Shown here: piece by piece, positions 14,755-22,873 of the stretch
How the letters are laid out: the number at the start of each line of letters is the position of its first letter
Position numbering within the stretch: position 1 is the stretch's first letter
Assembly (NCBI GenBank): GCA_040902425.1
Contig: JBBDXI010000044.1
Coordinates: forward strand, 1 to 31,170
Source: JBBDXI01 sp040902425
GTDB lineage: Bacteria > Planctomycetota > Phycisphaerae > Phycisphaerales > UBA1924
DNA: 31,170 nt
Direction of reading: 5' to 3'
Translations under genes and position numbers: made by a program
The notes under the pieces: model-generated
Databases searched by the model: none
The model's input: only the letters and a program-made list of their open reading frames with translations
Told to the model about the DNA's origin: nothing

Positions 14755-17175
14755 ATGGCCGTTGCTGAACGCGCCATGAAGCACTCAATCACGACCGTCC
14801 GCTCCGCACTGTTCGCAGCCTGCGCCGGCCTCGCGGCCGCCGCCGTTCCCGCGTCCGCCCAGACCATGGGCAATAACTGGTACATCCGGCCCCCGAGTAA
14901 CCTGAAGGCCCTGGCGACCAGCACGGGCGCCGCGGTCCAGTGGAAGGACAAGTCCCACAACGAGATCGGCTTCGAGATTGAGCGGGAGGCGTACAACGGC
15001 GGTTCATGGGGCACCGCCCTGGTCCTGACGACTGCCGCCAACGTCGAGACGCTCAACGATGCCGTGCCCGCGGGCGTCTACCGGTACCGGGCCCGTGCCA
15101 AGGGGTCGCTGACGGTGTCTCAGTACACCGGCTGGGCGGTCACCACGGTGCAGGCCTCGACCACCGGCGGCACGACAGGCGGGACCACCGGAGGCACAAC
15201 GGGAGGCGGCACAACGGGCGGGACCACCGGCGGCACCGGGCCTACGGGCACGGGGGGCACGACGGGCGGGACGACCGAACCGCAGCCGCCGCTGTGGCCT
15301 ATCGACGTCGCCGTGGCGGACATCGGCGCCGGGCGGGCGATGGTCAGCTGGACCGACCGCTCCGACGACGAGACCGGCTTCAGGATTGAGCGCTTCCCCG
15401 CGATGACCGGTGGGGTCGCCACCGTGGGGCAGAACTCGACCGCCTTCATCGACACCAGCGGCAACGGCAGTTTCCAGTACCGCATCTGCTCGTACAACAC
15501 CGTCGGCAGTTCGCTCTGGTCGGCGTGGTTGACCGTGGGGATCACCAGCGGCTCAACCGGCGGCGGGACCACCGGCGGTGGCACCACGGGCGGCGGGACG
15601 ACCGGGGGCGGCACGACAGGCGGTGGGACCGGTGGCGGCACCGGCGGCGGAGGCACCGGGGGCGGTACCACGCCGCCGAGCACGGCCGGCTGGACCCAGT
15701 TCACGCCGAGCCCCGACACGCGCACGGTCTACGTCAGCAGTTCGACGGGCAACGACGCCAACAGCGGCCTGTCGGAGTCTTCGCCCAAGCGGTCGCTCGC
15801 CGCCGGCTACGCGCTGCTCCGTCACGGCTACCCGGACTGGGTGCTCCTGAAGTCGGGTGACACATGGACCGAGTCGTTCCCCGGCTGGGGAAAGGCCGGC
15901 CGCTCGCCCACCGAGATGATGCGGATCGGCAGCTACGGGGCGGGCGCCCGCCCCAGGCTGAACACCGGCATCGATGCCGGCCTGTACGCCTACGGGGGCT
16001 CGCCGGCCGTCAATCACCTGGCGATCACCGACCTCCACATGGTCCCGCACACCTATGACGGGACCAACGGCGCCCCGGCGGGCGTCCACATGCTGGCCAA
16101 CTGCGCCGACATCCTCGTCGAGAACTGCTACTTCGAGCGGTACTTCCAGAACATCATCTTCAACTCCAATCCCGCCACCGAGACCATGAACAACATCCGG
16201 GTCCGCCGGTGCGTCGCTGTGGACGCGTTCCGCGTCGGGAGCGGGCACGCCCAGGGCATCTACCTCGGAGGAACCACGAGCGCCCTCCTCGAAGAATGCG
16301 TCTTTGACCACAACGGCTGGAGCGAGACGGTCTCGGGCGCGGTCCCCACCATCTTCCGCCACAACATCTATATCCAGTCGGACTGCACCAACGTCACCAC
16401 CCGCTACCTCATCTCCGCCCGCGCGGGCGCGACCGGCATGCAGCAGCGCCCCGGCGGCATCACCGAAGGCCACCTGTTCCTGCAGAACCCCATTCACATG
16501 GTCACCGGCGGCACCTCCACTGTCCGCGACTGCGTCATGCTCGACAGCCGCGACATCGACGCCGCCAACCCGCGCGGCGTCGGCCTGGTCTTCACGGGGA
16601 CGGGCGAGATCGCCCGCAACATCTGCGCCTGGCGCACCCTGCCCGGCACCTGGAACGTCAGCGCCTTCAGCATGGAGAGCACCTGGGGCAACGTGAACTT
16701 CCACGACAACTACGTCTGGAAGTGGTTCATCCCGGGGGCGACGAGCACGGCGCTGTGGACCGCGGGCGCGCCCAGCGGGCCGCTGACCATGACGGGCAAC
16801 CACTTCCAGATGCCCACCGGCGGCGAGCTTGTGCTGCACACGGGGAACGCCCCGATCATCGCGTCCAACAACCGCTACTCCGCCACCGGCAGCCAGCCCT
16901 TCGACCTGAACGGGACGCGGATGAACTTCCAGCAGTGGGCGGGCGCAGCGCCCGACCCCGGCTCCGCATACGGCCCCGAGACGTTCCCCGACCCGGACCG
17001 CTCCATCGCCACCTACATGGCCTCCCTCGGCCGCATGCCCTCGCTCGAGGCCTTCCTTGCCGAGGCGCGGCAGCAGTCGCGGGCCAACTGGCGCGAGGAG
17101 TTCACCGCCAAGGCGGCGGGGGACTACATTCGGGCCGGGTTCGGGCTCTCGGCGAGCAGCGGCGGCGGCCAGTAA
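14755..17175 (+). CDS. secreted multidomain beta-helix protein with two fibronectin III-like domains
   Basis: The product is 806 aa. The order is: signal peptide (about 1-36, ending ASA); a fibronectin III-like domain (46-134, PPSNLKALATSTGAAVQWKD); a Gly/Thr linker (136-175); a second fibronectin III-like domain (178-265, VSWTDRSDDETGFRIERFP); a second Gly/Thr linker (266-309); then a beta-helix domain (311 to about 795) closely similar to the whole body of the upstream gene. Shared stretches include SGDTWTESFPGWGK, ADLHMVPHTYDG-like segments and SNPATE. The dockerin-like tail of its neighbour is absent; it ends in a Ser/Gly tail. It is probably an exported carbohydrate-active or adhesion protein that arose by tandem duplication. 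The catalytic role is not established. Confidence 0.85.
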   Translation: MAVAERAMKHSITTVRSALFAACAGLAAAAVPASAQTMGNNWYIRPPSNLKALATSTGAAVQWKDKSHNEIGFEIEREAYNGGSWGTALVLTTAANVETLNDAVPAGVYRYRARAKGSLTVSQYTGWAVTTVQASTTGGTTGGTTGGTTGGGTTGGTTGGTGPTGTGGTTGGTTEPQPPLWPIDVAVADIGAGRAMVSWTDRSDDETGFRIERFPAMTGGVATVGQNSTAFIDTSGNGSFQYRICSYNTVGSSLWSAWLTVGITSGSTGGGTTGGGTTGGGTTGGGTTGGGTGGGTGGGGTGGGTTPPSTAGWTQFTPSPDTRTVYVSSSTGNDANSGLSESSPKRSLAAGYALLRHGYPDWVLLKSGDTWTESFPGWGKAGRSPTEMMRIGSYGAGARPRLNTGIDAGLYAYGGSPAVNHLAITDLHMVPHTYDGTNGAPAGVHMLANCADILVENCYFERYFQNIIFNSNPATETMNNIRVRRCVAVDAFRVGSGHAQGIYLGGTTSALLEECVFDHNGWSETVSGAVPTIFRHNIYIQSDCTNVTTRYLISARAGATGMQQRPGGITEGHLFLQNPIHMVTGGTSTVRDCVMLDSRDIDAANPRGVGLVFTGTGEIARNICAWRTLPGTWNVSAFSMESTWGNVNFHDNYVWKWFIPGATSTALWTAGAPSGPLTMTGNHFQMPTGGELVLHTGNAPIIASNNRYSATGSQPFDLNGTRMNFQQWAGAAPDPGSAYGPETFPDPDRSIATYMASLGRMPSLEAFLAEARQQSRANWREEFTAKAAGDYIRAGFGLSASSGGGQ
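15160..15279 (+). repeat. Gly/Thr linker repeat 1
   Basis: Degenerate tandem 9-12-bp units encode TTGG/TTGGG repeats between the two fibronectin III-like domains. The units vary at third positions, so protein-level flexibility rather than recent slippage seems to be kept. It could still cause length variation between strains. Confidence 0.8.
15550..15681 (+). repeat. Gly/Thr linker repeat 2
   Basis: A second tandem array encodes GGGTT and GGGT units between the second fibronectin III-like domain and the beta-helix. Unit length and Gly content differ from the first linker. Confidence 0.8.
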
Positions 17176-17209
17176 GACGTACTGCGACCAACCGTTTGCG
17201 CGTGCAGCT

Positions 17210-17743
17210 TCAGGGGCGGCCGAGGAACTCTTCCCCGGCCGCCTCTACTGCTTGGCGGGCCGTCTCCTCGTCGTAGCCGCGCCGGATGAGGCTCGCGAAG
17301 GCGCGCCGGAGGACCGACTGGGGGGCCATGCGGGCGGGGGCGGTCTTCACCTGCTCGCGGGCGATGGCCAGGGCGTCCCGCGACTCGTCGCGCCCTTCCA
17401 GCAGTGCATCGAGCGCGGCCGCCGCCGCCGGGGCCTCGATGCCGCGGCGCTCCAACTCCAGTTCAAGCAGCGTCCGCGCCCGGGCGCACGCGGAGAGGCG
17501 GGCCCGGACGTGCCCCTCCGCGACGCGCCCGTCGCTCTGGAGACCGAGGGCCGCCAGTTCCTCGACGGCCGCGGCCGCCGCCTCGGGCGAGTGCTTCTTC
17601 TGGACCAGCATCGCCGAAAGCTCCACCCGCGACAGGTCGCGCGACGCGAGGAGCTTGAGCGCCGCATCGCGGGCGGCCCGGACCGGGTCGGCCGGGCCCG
17701 ATGCCCTGTCTCCGCCGCGACGTGCCGGGCGGGCCCGCGTCAT
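17210..17743 (-). CDS. recX: RecX-family regulatory protein
   Basis: The product is 177 aa with the three-helix repeat build of RecX. Typical elements are AALKLLASRDLSRVELSAML near the N-terminus, AAAAVEELAALGLQSDGRVA in the middle, and LIRRGYDEETARQAVE at the end. RecX modulates RecA filaments in recombination and the SOS response. recA is not in the window. Its ATG overlaps the stop of the TPR gene upstream (ATGA), so the two are translationally coupled. The first 20 residues are Arg/Ala-rich and not part of the conserved core. It converges on the beta-helix gene. Confidence 0.82.
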   Translation of the reverse strand: MTRARPARRGGDRASGPADPVRAARDAALKLLASRDLSRVELSAMLVQKKHSPEAAAAAVEELAALGLQSDGRVAEGHVRARLSACARARTLLELELERRGIEAPAAAAALDALLEGRDESRDALAIAREQVKTAPARMAPQSVLRRAFASLIRRGYDEETARQAVEAAGEEFLGRP

Positions 17744-18048
17744 GTCAGCTCATCCAGGTACGCCTGGATCTCGCCCTGCGCGTGCTGGTCGCCCGCCGCG
17801 CGGGCCGCCGCCAGCCCGGTCTCCAGCGTCGCGCCCGCTTCCGCCGCCCGCCCCGCGGCCTCCTGCGCCTTGGCCTTGTGGAAGTACGCGTAGAGGTACT
17901 TGGGGTCCGCGGCGAGGCAGCGGTCGTAGAACTCGACGGCGCGGGGGAGGTCGCCGCGCTTGGCGTGCTCCTGGGCGAGGCCGTACAGCACGAAGGGGTC
18001 GCGCGGGTCGGCCGCGAGGAGTCGCTCGAGCTGCTCGATCGAGGGCAT
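17740..18048 (-). CDS. small TPR protein
   Basis: The product is 102 aa with two to three tetratricopeptide repeats: PFVLYGLAQEHAKRGDLPRA, VEFYDRCLAADPKYLYAYFH and a third repeat with AGRAAEAGATLETGL. TPRs mediate protein-protein contacts; the partner is unknown. The ATG at 18048 is the first Met before the repeat region. A TACTGT hexamer ends 5 nt upstream. The gene overlaps recX by 4 bp downstream and is divergent from the dehydrogenase gene 69 bp away. Confidence 0.82.
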   Translation of the reverse strand: MPSIEQLERLLAADPRDPFVLYGLAQEHAKRGDLPRAVEFYDRCLAADPKYLYAYFHKAKAQEAAGRAAEAGATLETGLAAARAAGDQHAQGEIQAYLDELT

Positions 18049-18053
18049 GGCCA

Positions 18054-18059
18054 ACAGTA
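18054..18059 (-). promoter_or_regulatory. TAnnnT (-10-like) hexamer, 5 nt before start
   Basis: TACTGT on the minus strand lies 5 nt before the TPR gene ATG. No Shine-Dalgarno is present. The opposite gene carries the same arrangement 50 bp away. Confidence 0.4.
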
Positions 18060-18105
18060 CCCGTGCGCGGGGCCGGGCGCGGCTGTCCCGGGCGGGAGTC
18101 CGGGG

Positions 18106-18111
18106 TATGCT
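18106..18111 (+). promoter_or_regulatory. TAnnnT (-10-like) hexamer, 6 nt before start
   Basis: TATGCT lies exactly 6 nt before the ATG at 18118, the spacing expected when the first base of the start codon is the transcription start. No good -35 is seen. Confidence 0.5.
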
Positions 18112-18117
18112 CTGGCC

Positions 18118-18993
18118 ATGAACTCGATCAAGACCATCGGCATCATCGGCGCGGGGCAGATGGGCGGGGGCATCGCCCAGGTCGCGGCGGTCTCGGGCCT
18201 CAAGGCCCTGGTCTTCGACAGCGTGGGCGGGGCCCTGGGGCGCTGCCAGGATGCCCACCACAAGCGGCTCGCCCGCGAGGTCGAGAAGGGCCGCATGACC
18301 CAGGAGCAGATGAACGTCGCCCAGGGCAACCTTCACTACGTCGAGACGCTGGACATGCTCAAGGGCGTGGACATGGTGGTCGAGGCGGTCGTCGAGGATG
18401 CGGCCATCAAGAAGGACCTGTTCGGGCGGTTGGCGAAGATGTTCACCGGCACGCAGATCCTCGCGAGCAACACCAGCTCGATCAGCATCACCGAGATCGG
18501 CGCGGCCGCGGAGCGGGCCACCCCCGGCGCCGGCGCCCGCGTGATCGGGATGCACTTCTTCAACCCGGTCCCGGTGATGAAGCTGGTGGAGGTGATCAAG
18601 GGCCTCCAGACGGGCGAGCAGACGGTGGCCCGGACCGTGGAGCTGGCGAAGGCCATGGGCAAGACGCCGATCCCGGCGAACGACCGGGCGGGGTTCGTGA
18701 GCAACCGGGTGCTGATGCCGATGATCAACGAGGCGTTCTACGCGTGGATGGAGGGGGTGGCCGAGCCGGCGCACATCGACGAGATCATGAAGCTGGGGTG
18801 CAACTTCCCCATGGGCCCGCTGCGCCTGGCGGACTTCATCGGCCTGGACACCTGCGCCTTCATCATGAACGTGCTGGCGGATGGGCTCAACGACGACCGG
18901 TACCGACCGTGCCCGGCGCTCAAGCAACTGGTGGCCGCGGGGCGGCTGGGGGACAAGACGGGGCGGGGGGTGTTTGAGTACCCGAAGGCCTAG
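18118..18993 (+). CDS. 3-hydroxyacyl-CoA (3-hydroxybutyryl-CoA) dehydrogenase
   Basis: The product is 291 aa, a typical single-domain-pair Hbd/PaaH length. The NAD-binding fold opens with GIIGAGQMGGGIAQVA (GxGxxG). VVEAVVEDAAIKKDLF and SNTSSISITEI follow. The catalytic segment GMHFFNPVPVMKLVEVIKG contains the His and Glu pair of the family, and the C-terminal dimerisation domain has NRVLMPMINEAF and a CNFPMGPLRLADFIGLD stretch. It interconverts 3-hydroxyacyl-CoA and 3-ketoacyl-CoA with NAD(P). It could act in fatty acid or phenylacetate breakdown or in butyryl-CoA formation; no neighbour decides. The ATG is the first Met of the conserved fold. Confidence 0.93.
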   Translation: MNSIKTIGIIGAGQMGGGIAQVAAVSGLKALVFDSVGGALGRCQDAHHKRLAREVEKGRMTQEQMNVAQGNLHYVETLDMLKGVDMVVEAVVEDAAIKKDLFGRLAKMFTGTQILASNTSSISITEIGAAAERATPGAGARVIGMHFFNPVPVMKLVEVIKGLQTGEQTVARTVELAKAMGKTPIPANDRAGFVSNRVLMPMINEAFYAWMEGVAEPAHIDEIMKLGCNFPMGPLRLADFIGLDTCAFIMNVLADGLNDDRYRPCPALKQLVAAGRLGDKTGRGVFEYPKA

Positions 18994-19100
18994 CGGGGTG
19001 ATCACAAGCTCGGAACCGGGCTGAACAAGCCTGTCACGACGACTCCTGACGTGCCCGCGATCGTCCGCCGGCCCGATGCGACATTGCCACGGAGACACTT

Positions 19101-20189
19101 ATGCCCGAGACCCTCACCTGGATCGACTGGGCCTGGACCGCCGCTCTCCTCGTCGGCGCTGCCCTCGGCGGCCTGGTCGCGCACGCCGTCCTCGGCGTGA
19201 TCATCGGGCGCATCGTCCGGCGGACGCCGTCGAAGCTCGACGAGGCCGCGGCCAAGTACGCCTACAAGCCGACGCGCCTCATCTTCCCCACGCTGGCAGC
19301 GCAGCTGTTCGTGCCCTCGCTCCCGCTCCCGCCGGGGATACGGGAGGTGATCTGGCACGCCCTCTCCATCCTGCTCATCGTCGGGGTCGCCTGGCTGCTG
19401 ATCTCGATGACGAAGCTGCTGGAGGACCTGGTCCAGTCGCGCCACGACATCAAGGCCACCGACAACCTCGAGGCCCGGCGGGTGGTCACGCAGGTCCGCC
19501 TGCTGCGGCGCACGGCGGAGGTCGTGATCGTGATCATCGGCATGGCGGTGGTCCTGATGACCTTCCCGCGCGTCCGCGAGCTGGGCGGCAGCCTCCTGGC
19601 CTCCGCCGGCCTGGCGGGCATCGTGGTCGGCTTCGCGGCGCGCCCGGTGCTCCAGAACATCATCGCCGGGGTCCAGCTGGCCCTCACCCAGCCCATCCGG
19701 ATCGACGACGTCGTGGTGATCGAGGGCGAGTTCGGGTGGGTGGAGGAGATCGGCTCCACCTTCGTCGTCATCCGCATCTGGGACAAGCGCCGGCTCGTCG
19801 TCCCGCTCAACTACTTCATCGAGAACATCTTCCAGAACTGGACCCGCACCACCGCCGACATCCTCGGGGCCGTTTTCCTCCACGTCGATTACACCGCCCC
19901 GCTGGAGGCCATGCGGCAGGAGGTCCGCCGACTCGTGGAGGGCAACCCCCTCTGGGACAAGGCCGTCGCCGGCCTCCAGGTCGTCGATGTCTCCGAGCAG
20001 ACGGTGAAGCTCCGGATCCTCGTGAGCGCGGCGAGCGCGCCGGCGGCCTGGGACCTGCGCTGCCACGTCCGGGAAGGGCTCATCGAGTTCCTTCAGCGGA
20101 ACCACCCCACGGCCCTGCCGCGGGTCCGGGCCCAGCTTTCCGGGGTTCCGGGCGGTCCCGACGGGGCGCTCGCGTTGCAGGGGGCCTGA
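19101..20189 (+). CDS. MscS-family small-conductance mechanosensitive channel
   Basis: The product is 362 aa. Three or four hydrophobic segments (about 11-40, 85-105, 135-155 and the pore helix) precede the MscS core. The pore-lining helix and beta domain are clear: SAGLAGIVVGFAARPVLQNI, then PIRIDDVVVIEGEFGWVEEI, then WDKRRLVVPLNYFIENIFQN. The C-terminal domain covers the last 100 residues. Such channels release solutes on hypo-osmotic shock. GGAG lies 6-7 nt before the ATG. It is a single gene with its own upstream spacer of 107 bp. Confidence 0.92.
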   Translation: MPETLTWIDWAWTAALLVGAALGGLVAHAVLGVIIGRIVRRTPSKLDEAAAKYAYKPTRLIFPTLAAQLFVPSLPLPPGIREVIWHALSILLIVGVAWLLISMTKLLEDLVQSRHDIKATDNLEARRVVTQVRLLRRTAEVVIVIIGMAVVLMTFPRVRELGGSLLASAGLAGIVVGFAARPVLQNIIAGVQLALTQPIRIDDVVVIEGEFGWVEEIGSTFVVIRIWDKRRLVVPLNYFIENIFQNWTRTTADILGAVFLHVDYTAPLEAMRQEVRRLVEGNPLWDKAVAGLQVVDVSEQTVKLRILVSAASAPAAWDLRCHVREGLIEFLQRNHPTALPRVRAQLSGVPGGPDGALALQGA

Positions 20190-20226
20190 CCGCCCCCGGC
20201 TGGCCCTCGGCCCCATCCCGTCGAGG

Positions 20227-20232
20227 TACACT
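20227..20232 (+). promoter_or_regulatory. TAnnnT (-10-like) hexamer, 6 nt before start
   Basis: TACACT lies exactly 6 nt before the ATG at 20239, with only CCCGCC between them and no Shine-Dalgarno. Confidence 0.5.
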
Positions 20233-20238
20233 CCCGCC

Positions 20239-20838
20239 ATGCGAAGCACCGCGACAACCGTCGAGCAGTACCTCGCGCGCCTTCCTGCCGACCGCCGCGA
20301 GGCCCTGGCGGCCGTTCGCAGGGTGGTCCTGGCCAACCTCGACAGGGGCTACGAGGAGGGCATCCAGTACGGCATGATCGGCTACTACGTGCCGCACCGG
20401 GTCTTTCCCGCGGGGTACCACTGCGACCCGCGCCAGCCGCTGCCGTTTGCCGGCATGGCGTCGCAGAAGGACCATCTGTCGCTGTTTCTCGGGTGCGTTT
20501 ACGGCAACCCGGTCCACGAGAAGTGGTTCCGCGGGGCGTGGGCGAGGACGGGCAAGAAGCTCGACATGGGCAAGGCCTGCATCCGCTTCAAGAGGCTCGA
20601 CGACCTCCCGCTGGAGGTGATCGGCGAAGCGATCCGGCGCATCCCCGTCACCGAGTACATCCGCTCCTACCAGAAGGCCTTCGGCGAAGCGGCAGCCCGC
20701 AAGCTGTCGGCCCGCCCGGCCCGGAAGGCGGCGGCGAGGCCCCGGGCGGTCACGAAGGGCAAGGCGGCCACGAGGAACGGCGCCAGAACGGGGGCACGCC
20801 GCAAGATGGCCACGTCGGCCCGGGCGAAGGGGAAGTAG
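20239..20838 (+). CDS. DUF1801 domain protein with basic C-terminal tail
   Basis: The product is 199 aa. Residues 1-145 match the DUF1801 (YdhG-like) fold: VEQYLARLPADRREALAAVR, EGIQYGMIGYYVP, SQKDHLSLFLGCVYG and GKACIRFKRLDDLPLEVIGE. The function of this family is unknown. Residues 150-199 form a Lys/Arg/Ala-rich tail without hydrophobic residues (such as RKLSARPARKAAARPRA), similar in composition to histone H1-like tails. The tail suggests nucleic acid binding, but that is inference. The next gene starts at a GTG 3 nt after the stop. Confidence 0.82.
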   Translation: MRSTATTVEQYLARLPADRREALAAVRRVVLANLDRGYEEGIQYGMIGYYVPHRVFPAGYHCDPRQPLPFAGMASQKDHLSLFLGCVYGNPVHEKWFRGAWARTGKKLDMGKACIRFKRLDDLPLEVIGEAIRRIPVTEYIRSYQKAFGEAAARKLSARPARKAAARPRAVTKGKAATRNGARTGARRKMATSARAKGK

Positions 20839-20841
20839 CGC

Positions 20842-21678
20842 GTGGAAGCGCAGGCCGGGGCCGTCCAGACCGAACGCCCGGCGGGCGCAGCGCCGCCGTC
20901 TCCGGGGCGAACGGTGCGGCACCCGATCCCCGAAGCGCTCGCGCCGCGGTCCACCTGGCGTGCCCCGCTGCTGGCAGCTCGGGCCGTGCACAGGGCCCTG
21001 CGCTACCGGCTCAGGCTCAACCCGCACCAGATCCGCGCGATGAACGGCCTGCTCCCCCGCGCCGGCGTGGGGATCGACGTGGGCGCCCACAAGGGCGCGT
21101 ACTCCTGCTGGATGGCGTGGCGCGTCGGCCCGCAGGGGCGGGTGCTCGCCTTCGAGCCGCAGGACCGCCTCGCCCCGCGGACGGCCCAGTCGCTCCGCGC
21201 CCTGGGGCTCCGGCAGGTGAGGCTGTTCCACAGCGCGGTCTCGGACCGCTGCGGGAGCGCGGCGATCGCGGTGCGCCGCAGCTCCACGCACGGGGCATCG
21301 ATGGAGGGCATCCGTGGGGATGCGATCGATCAGCAGCCCGTCGCCATTGTCTCCCTCGACGCCGTGGCCGCGGCGGAGCGGCTCCCGCGCGTCGACTTCA
21401 TCAAGATCGACGTAGAGGGCCACGAGATGGCTGTGCTCCGCGGCGCGAGCCGCATCCTGGAGCGCTTCGGCCCCGCCCTGCTGATCGAGCTGGAAGCCCG
21501 GCACCACGCCGGCGGCGACCCCACCGCCGCGGCCATGGCCCTCCTGGCGCCGCTGGGCTACCGCGGCTACTTCTTCGATCGCGGCGGGCGCCGCCCCATC
21601 GAGGGGTTCTCCGCGGCCGGCCACCAGCGGTACGGAGAGGGGGCGTACTGCAACGACTTTCTGTTCGTGCGCGCGTGA
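20842..21678 (+). CDS. FkbM-family SAM-dependent methyltransferase
   Basis: The product is 278 aa. The SAM-binding motif I is GVGIDVGAHKGAYSCWMAW (about residues 74-92), followed by GRVLAFEPQ with the acidic ribose-binding residue. The FkbM hallmark segment VDFIKIDVEGHEMAVLRGA is present, then LLIELEARH. Family members O-methylate sugars or polyketides. The chosen start is GTG, 3 nt after the DUF1801 stop; the first 40 residues are Pro/Ala-rich and may be untranslated if a later codon is used. The neighbouring membrane protein and the methyltransferase at 22874 could form a surface-glycan group, but no glycosyltransferase is present. Confidence 0.87.
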   Translation: MEAQAGAVQTERPAGAAPPSPGRTVRHPIPEALAPRSTWRAPLLAARAVHRALRYRLRLNPHQIRAMNGLLPRAGVGIDVGAHKGAYSCWMAWRVGPQGRVLAFEPQDRLAPRTAQSLRALGLRQVRLFHSAVSDRCGSAAIAVRRSSTHGASMEGIRGDAIDQQPVAIVSLDAVAAAERLPRVDFIKIDVEGHEMAVLRGASRILERFGPALLIELEARHHAGGDPTAAAMALLAPLGYRGYFFDRGGRRPIEGFSAAGHQRYGEGAYCNDFLFVRA

Positions 21679-21712
21679 CGCGGGCGTGGGCAACGAGCGC
21701 CGACGGCTCTGG

Positions 21713-21718
21713 TAGGCT
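21713..21718 (+). promoter_or_regulatory. TAnnnT (-10-like) hexamer, 7 nt before start
   Basis: TAGGCT lies 7 nt before the ATG at 21726. The following GTCCGCC is the same heptamer that separates hexamer and ATG at 2575. Confidence 0.45.
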
Positions 21719-21725
21719 GTCCGCC

Positions 21726-22817
21726 ATGACCCTGGTCACGCTGCTGCGCTACTACACCGGGTCGCGCGGGGCGATCGTCGAGATCGCCGCGACGCGGGGC
21801 GTGCTGGCGGTGGGGTTCATCTTCGTGCTCTCGGCGTCGCTGGCGCGCAACTACGACGGCGCGTTCCTGCCGCGCGAGCCGGGCGTGCTCCTGCACGGCC
21901 TCGGCGCGTCGGTCGGCAACGCGCTGGTCCTCTGGGGGCTCATGTGGACCATCGCGTCCGCGCAGAGCTTCCCGGGGATCCCGGGGTTCTGGCGGGGCTT
22001 CGCCGTCTTCCTGGGACTTTTCTGGATGACCGCGCCCATGGCGTGGCTCTACGGCATCCCCTACGAGCGGTTCATGCCTGAGACCGACGCGATCCGCGCC
22101 AACGTGTGGACGCTCGCCTTCGTGGCCGCAGCGCGGGTTCTGCTCATCACACGCGTGCTCAGCGTGCTGCTGTCTGTGCGCTTTGTGGGCGTGCTGCTCA
22201 TCGTGCTGCTCGTCGCGGATGCCGAGGTCTTCCTGGCCACAGCGTTCATGGACAAGCCCCTCGTGGACTTCATGGGCGGACTCCAGCATTCGCAGCCGGA
22301 TGCGCTGCGCTCCAGGATCATCCAGGATGCGCAGGCGTGGGCGTTCCTCCTGCTGCTCCCGTGCTTCATCGGCGCCTGCGTCGCGCTCGCCCTTCTGAAG
22401 GGTGGGCGCTGGGCCCCGGATGCGGGCGCGCGCCGGCGTCTCTCGCCGGGCATGTGGGCGCTGGCGGCGGTGTCGCTGATCGGCTGGGTGCCCGGGCTCA
22501 TCCTGCTTCAGCCCGAGCAGGCTCGGCGGCACAACGTCGAGCAGTTGGTGCACAGCGGCGCCCTCGACCGGGCTCTCGAGGACATGTCGAGTCGCCCGCG
22601 GTCGGACTACCCGCCCGTCTGGGACCCGCCGCCCCGCTTCGCCTACGGCGAGATGAAGCCCGGGCGGGCAGAGATCGCCGCGGCCCTCGCCCGCGTCGAG
22701 CCGGCGCCGTGGGTGCGGGCGATCTACGAGGACAAGCTGAGGCGATGGTCGTCGTTCAGACGGTTCTCCCGCGAGCCGGACACCGAGCCCGAAGCGCCGG
22801 GCGCGGACCCGGATTGA
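21726..22817 (+). CDS. polytopic membrane protein, unknown function
   Basis: Not recognised. The product is 363 aa with about six hydrophobic helices (near residues 20-38, 55-78, 88-108, 125-165, 205-230 and 245-262). A hydrophilic C-terminal third (270-363) is rich in Pro, Arg and Glu, with aromatic-Pro segments such as YPPVWDPPPRFAYGE. The ATG is the first Met of the hydrophobic region and has a TAnnnT hexamer 7 nt upstream. It starts 47 bp after the FkbM gene, so it may have its own promoter. It is convergent with the next gene. Confidence 0.78.
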   Translation: MTLVTLLRYYTGSRGAIVEIAATRGVLAVGFIFVLSASLARNYDGAFLPREPGVLLHGLGASVGNALVLWGLMWTIASAQSFPGIPGFWRGFAVFLGLFWMTAPMAWLYGIPYERFMPETDAIRANVWTLAFVAAARVLLITRVLSVLLSVRFVGVLLIVLLVADAEVFLATAFMDKPLVDFMGGLQHSQPDALRSRIIQDAQAWAFLLLLPCFIGACVALALLKGGRWAPDAGARRRLSPGMWALAAVSLIGWVPGLILLQPEQARRHNVEQLVHSGALDRALEDMSSRPRSDYPPVWDPPPRFAYGEMKPGRAEIAAALARVEPAPWVRAIYEDKLRRWSSFRRFSREPDTEPEAPGADPD

Positions 22818-22873
22818 GCGGCCACTGCCCTGGCACTGCACATCGGGAACCGGGGCCGGCCGATGATCGCACA

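Noticed and set aside
15160..15681. Tandem short repeats as a possible CRISPR-like array
   Set aside because: The units are 9-12 bp with no spacers and are in frame with a secreted protein, encoding Gly/Thr linkers.
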